Notes under the pieces: model-generated
Told to the model about the DNA's origin: nothing
What the model saw: only the letters and a program-made list of their open reading frames with translations
Databases searched by the model: none
Position numbers and translations under genes: made by a program
Part shown: piece after piece, positions 61,601 through 64,000 of the stretch
How the letters are laid out: each line of letters opens with the position of its first letter
How positions within the stretch are numbered: the stretch's first letter is position 1
Assembly: GCF_000189635.1 (NCBI RefSeq)
Contig: NW_002476407.1
Coordinates: forward strand, 744,001 to 808,000
DNA: 64,000 bases
Direction of reading: 5' to 3'
Origin: Tetrahymena thermophila SB210
Taxonomy: Eukaryota > Ciliophora > Oligohymenophorea > Hymenostomatida > Tetrahymenidae

Positions 61601-64000
61601 CTAGGGCAAGTTTAAATATAGAATAATAGAACTATGTTAACTATGATAGCGAATATTAGCTTAATTAGTAAATCGCATCTTTGCGTATTCCTAGGTAAAT
61701 AGAGAACTAGATAAGATAGTTTAATGAATTGCATGAATAGTAAATCATAAAAGAATAGCAGTCTCAAAGCACTTAAAAAAAGGAGTAAAAAAAGCAGTCT
61801 GAGAGCTAAAAAGTAAACAAATTATTCAAAAAGTTTTTGGCCTAAAATCAACAAGTAAATAAAATTTCTTCCATAAGGAAATAGTTTTTAATGAATTAAT
61901 TAATAATAAATATAATTAGATCAATAATTAGACTATAGAGTAAAAAGACTTCAACATAAATTTTGATCTTCAACATAAAATTTTAAAGATTTATGATGAA
62001 AAAACATAATAATTTTAAAAACATAAAAGCTATTATATAATGTAAATAACATAAATATTATCTTATTAAAAAGATAGTTTACAAAAAGATTTTGACAAAA
62101 CCAATTATAGTCCAACATAATATAAATAATTTAGTATGTAATCGAATGATTAGAGTATTGAAAAATCCCTATCTGGTTAAAATTATAGTAATTAGAGTCC
62201 TTCTATTTCTTATAAAAAATAAATTTTTAAATAAAACAAAATACAAGAATTTGGTGAAAAAAGTTTGAAAAAAATAGATTTTTTTGATAACGTGTAAAAT
62301 TCTAAGTAATTTGATGGCTCAAACTTAATCAGTAATAGTATTTTCGCTAAATTAGATGATTTAAAGAAATTAGAAATAAATAATAATTTAAATTTCGATA
62401 GTAAAATTAATTCCTAATTTATTTATAACTATCCCGAATACTAGATTTCTCCAAATAATTATACAATGAGCTTTAGTCCTTAAGCATTTAATCCCTCACA
62501 CTAAATCATTAGTTCAAGACAAATCATTTAGACTGAACTAACTTAAAGAGATTAAATTATAAAAAGTAGAGATACACAACAAATGGATTATCAAGATTAA
62601 TAATAAAAGTAAGAGCATACAAAAGATACCAAACTAAATTTGTAATCCAGTGATGTATTTTATCTTAATTAATATAAAAGTAGCACAAAAATAGAAAAAA
62701 ATTAATCTGATATATAGGGTACTGTATTTGCCGATAAAAAATAAAATAATAATAAATTAGAAAATGAATTCCATCAGTAAACTTCTTTGAGCTCCAGTTT
62801 TGTCCACAAAAACAAATATCAAAACCAAGATATTAGGAAAATAATTTAAATTAAAAATATCCCCATATTGAAACTCCCATTTTTGATAATAAGTAACTTA
62901 CTTAATTATTTTTGTTTTACTAAAGCATAATTTAAATTATTAAAATAAATAAAAATAGATTTAAGATTATTGATGTTTTTGTCCTTTATGGTAGCTGCTT
63001 CCTTGGTAACATCTTTGAAAATTAATTAAATATACGGCTAAATAGGTAACTCAACTTAGATAGGAGAGTTTATAAAATTCTATTCAGAATCATATTTGAT
63101 GAACCAAAAGAGTTACTTGATAAATTAAAATTTGCTTGATTCCTAAATAATACAAGAATTTTCAGATTAAATACAAAATAATTTGAGTCAAATTGAAGAT
63201 GAATATGACCAAGTTTTCTATGATAAAGTAAAAATTATAAATACTCTTTAAGAGTAAGATAAGTTATATAACATTACTATATTTGCATAAAAGTAAATTC
63301 GTTTTTTTAAATAACATTAATAAAAAATCCTTCAAATTAAATAAAAATAAATAGGTAGCAATACTTATCGTAAGTTACTGCCTTTGAGTTCTTTTTGAAT
63401 GCCGTAAACTCGATATGGGTTTTAGGGAAGGGAGATATTATATAATTTATTAATAACCTTTACTTTTTAGTTGAAAATTATTTAAACTACTGCCAAATGA
63501 TCGACGATTTTAATGGAAAATTATTTAGCTAGTTGTTAAATCTGAAAGATAACTTAAAAATAATTTATATAGCTTTGATCATAACGCTTTTCATAATTAT
63601 TGCGCTCTTATTTTTTATAGGAGCTTACTGCATTTATCGGCTCATATAATACAAACAAAAAATAATTCTGCTTGTTACAAGATTATCTATGAAAGATGTA
63701 GATAAAGAAATATTAACAATGAGTAATTTTCTAAATTATTTACAAGACTAAAACTTTTCTTGGCAAGACTTCAATTTTCCTGAGTATATTATTTCTCATA
63801 GCGATGCTAGCCAAAGAGAGGAAAATAATACTAAGGGAAGTTATATAAAAAAGCATTTAATCCATAGTAAATAATAGGTACTAAGTGACACTGCTGTGAG
63901 TGGAGCAGATTCAAAACATAAAAAGAGACTTACTACTTAGAGCACTGAAAAGAAAATTAACAAGATTAAAAATATAAAAGAGTAAGAAAATTCAAAGATA
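58646..64000 (+). CDS. Giant multi-pass membrane protein with PAS-like region, paralogue F (5' part)
   Basis: Seven exons fall inside the window: 58646-59682, 60068-60797, 60858-61421, 61492-61854, 61920-62892, 62959-63292 and 63355-64000, where the gene runs off the edge after 1,549 codons. It parallels paralogue E in order. N-terminal helices include SIGIYQLIIFVYFIQLAGYL, and the loop WNLPFRNPK is conserved. After the first intron NYKYLDFYLEELQRISQLSE matches E's MYKFLGFQLEEIFRLSQVAE. SLKYISFVAKYLNNS follows, then the PAS-like signature INQLMPSLFANIHNDLM near residue 660. The Asn/Gln-rich linker of exon 5 is almost unalignable. Exon 6 brings back a membrane helix (LLMFLSFMVAASLVTSLKIN), and exon 7 another (ALIITLFIIIALLFFIGAYC) followed by LVTRLSMKDVDKEI, matching E's LVSRLTVADIDKEV. 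F has extra introns in the linker. The fifth exon could start 42 bases earlier with a 23-base intron; I preferred the 65-base intron. Confidence 0.8.

Noticed and set aside
61855-61877. 23-base intron in paralogue F
   Set aside because: In phase, but far shorter than the other introns here; the 65-base alternative (61855-61919) is also in phase and more typical.
1-64000. tRNA, rRNA, CRISPR arrays, transposons or virus-like elements
   Set aside because: Reading both strands, I found no cloverleaf with a T-loop consensus, no regularly spaced direct-repeat/spacer array and no transposase, reverse transcriptase, integrase or capsid-like frame.

Overview
The window looks like macronuclear DNA of a ciliate, most like Tetrahymena. 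It is extremely A+T-rich. Every convincing reading frame uses TAA and TAG freely inside conserved protein domains, where glutamine is expected, and ends at TGA. Genes have short A+T-rich GT...AG introns and the intergenic DNA is close to pure A/T. All translations below use the ciliate nuclear code (TAA and TAG = Gln, TGA = stop). Exon joins were chosen so that phase is kept and the protein stays coherent. I saw no transposon, virus-like element, tRNA, rRNA or CRISPR array.

Layout. 0-20 kb: a secreted GH125 exo-mannosidase (+), a membrane-anchored cytochrome P450 (-), a 578-residue coiled-coil protein of unknown role (+, six exons), a casein kinase 1 with a long Q/N-rich tail (-), a decayed Rad3/XPD-type helicase fragment (-), and a 1,049-residue leucine-rich-repeat protein with a cysteine-containing C-terminal domain (+, nine exons). 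20-28 kb: a secreted serine carboxypeptidase (-), a decayed LRR locus made of repeated exon-plus-intron units (+), and a secreted GH20 beta-hexosaminidase (-). 28-37 kb: two tandem membrane-protein paralogues of identical predicted length (695 residues each), followed by a decayed third copy, all on the minus strand. 37-45.5 kb: two Cache-domain membrane proteins in the same orientation, separated by a block of A+T-rich repeats. 45.7-50.1 kb: a 1,379-residue protein with an otubain-like domain that has lost its catalytic Cys and His, followed by about nine Cys-x2-Cys pair modules. 51-64 kb: two very large tandem paralogues with many membrane segments and a PAS-like region; the second runs off the right edge.

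How the parts relate. The three secreted hydrolases (GH125, S10, GH20) fit digestion of glycoproteins in phagosomes or lysosomes of a bacterivorous cell, but they are not adjacent and no operon-like logic is implied. From 28 kb on, the window is dominated by tandem duplication of membrane sensor-like genes (695-residue pair plus remnant, Cache pair, PAS pair), as expected of expanding ciliate sensory families. The most unusual locus is the catalytically dead otubain joined to a tandem array of zinc-module-like cysteine pairs.
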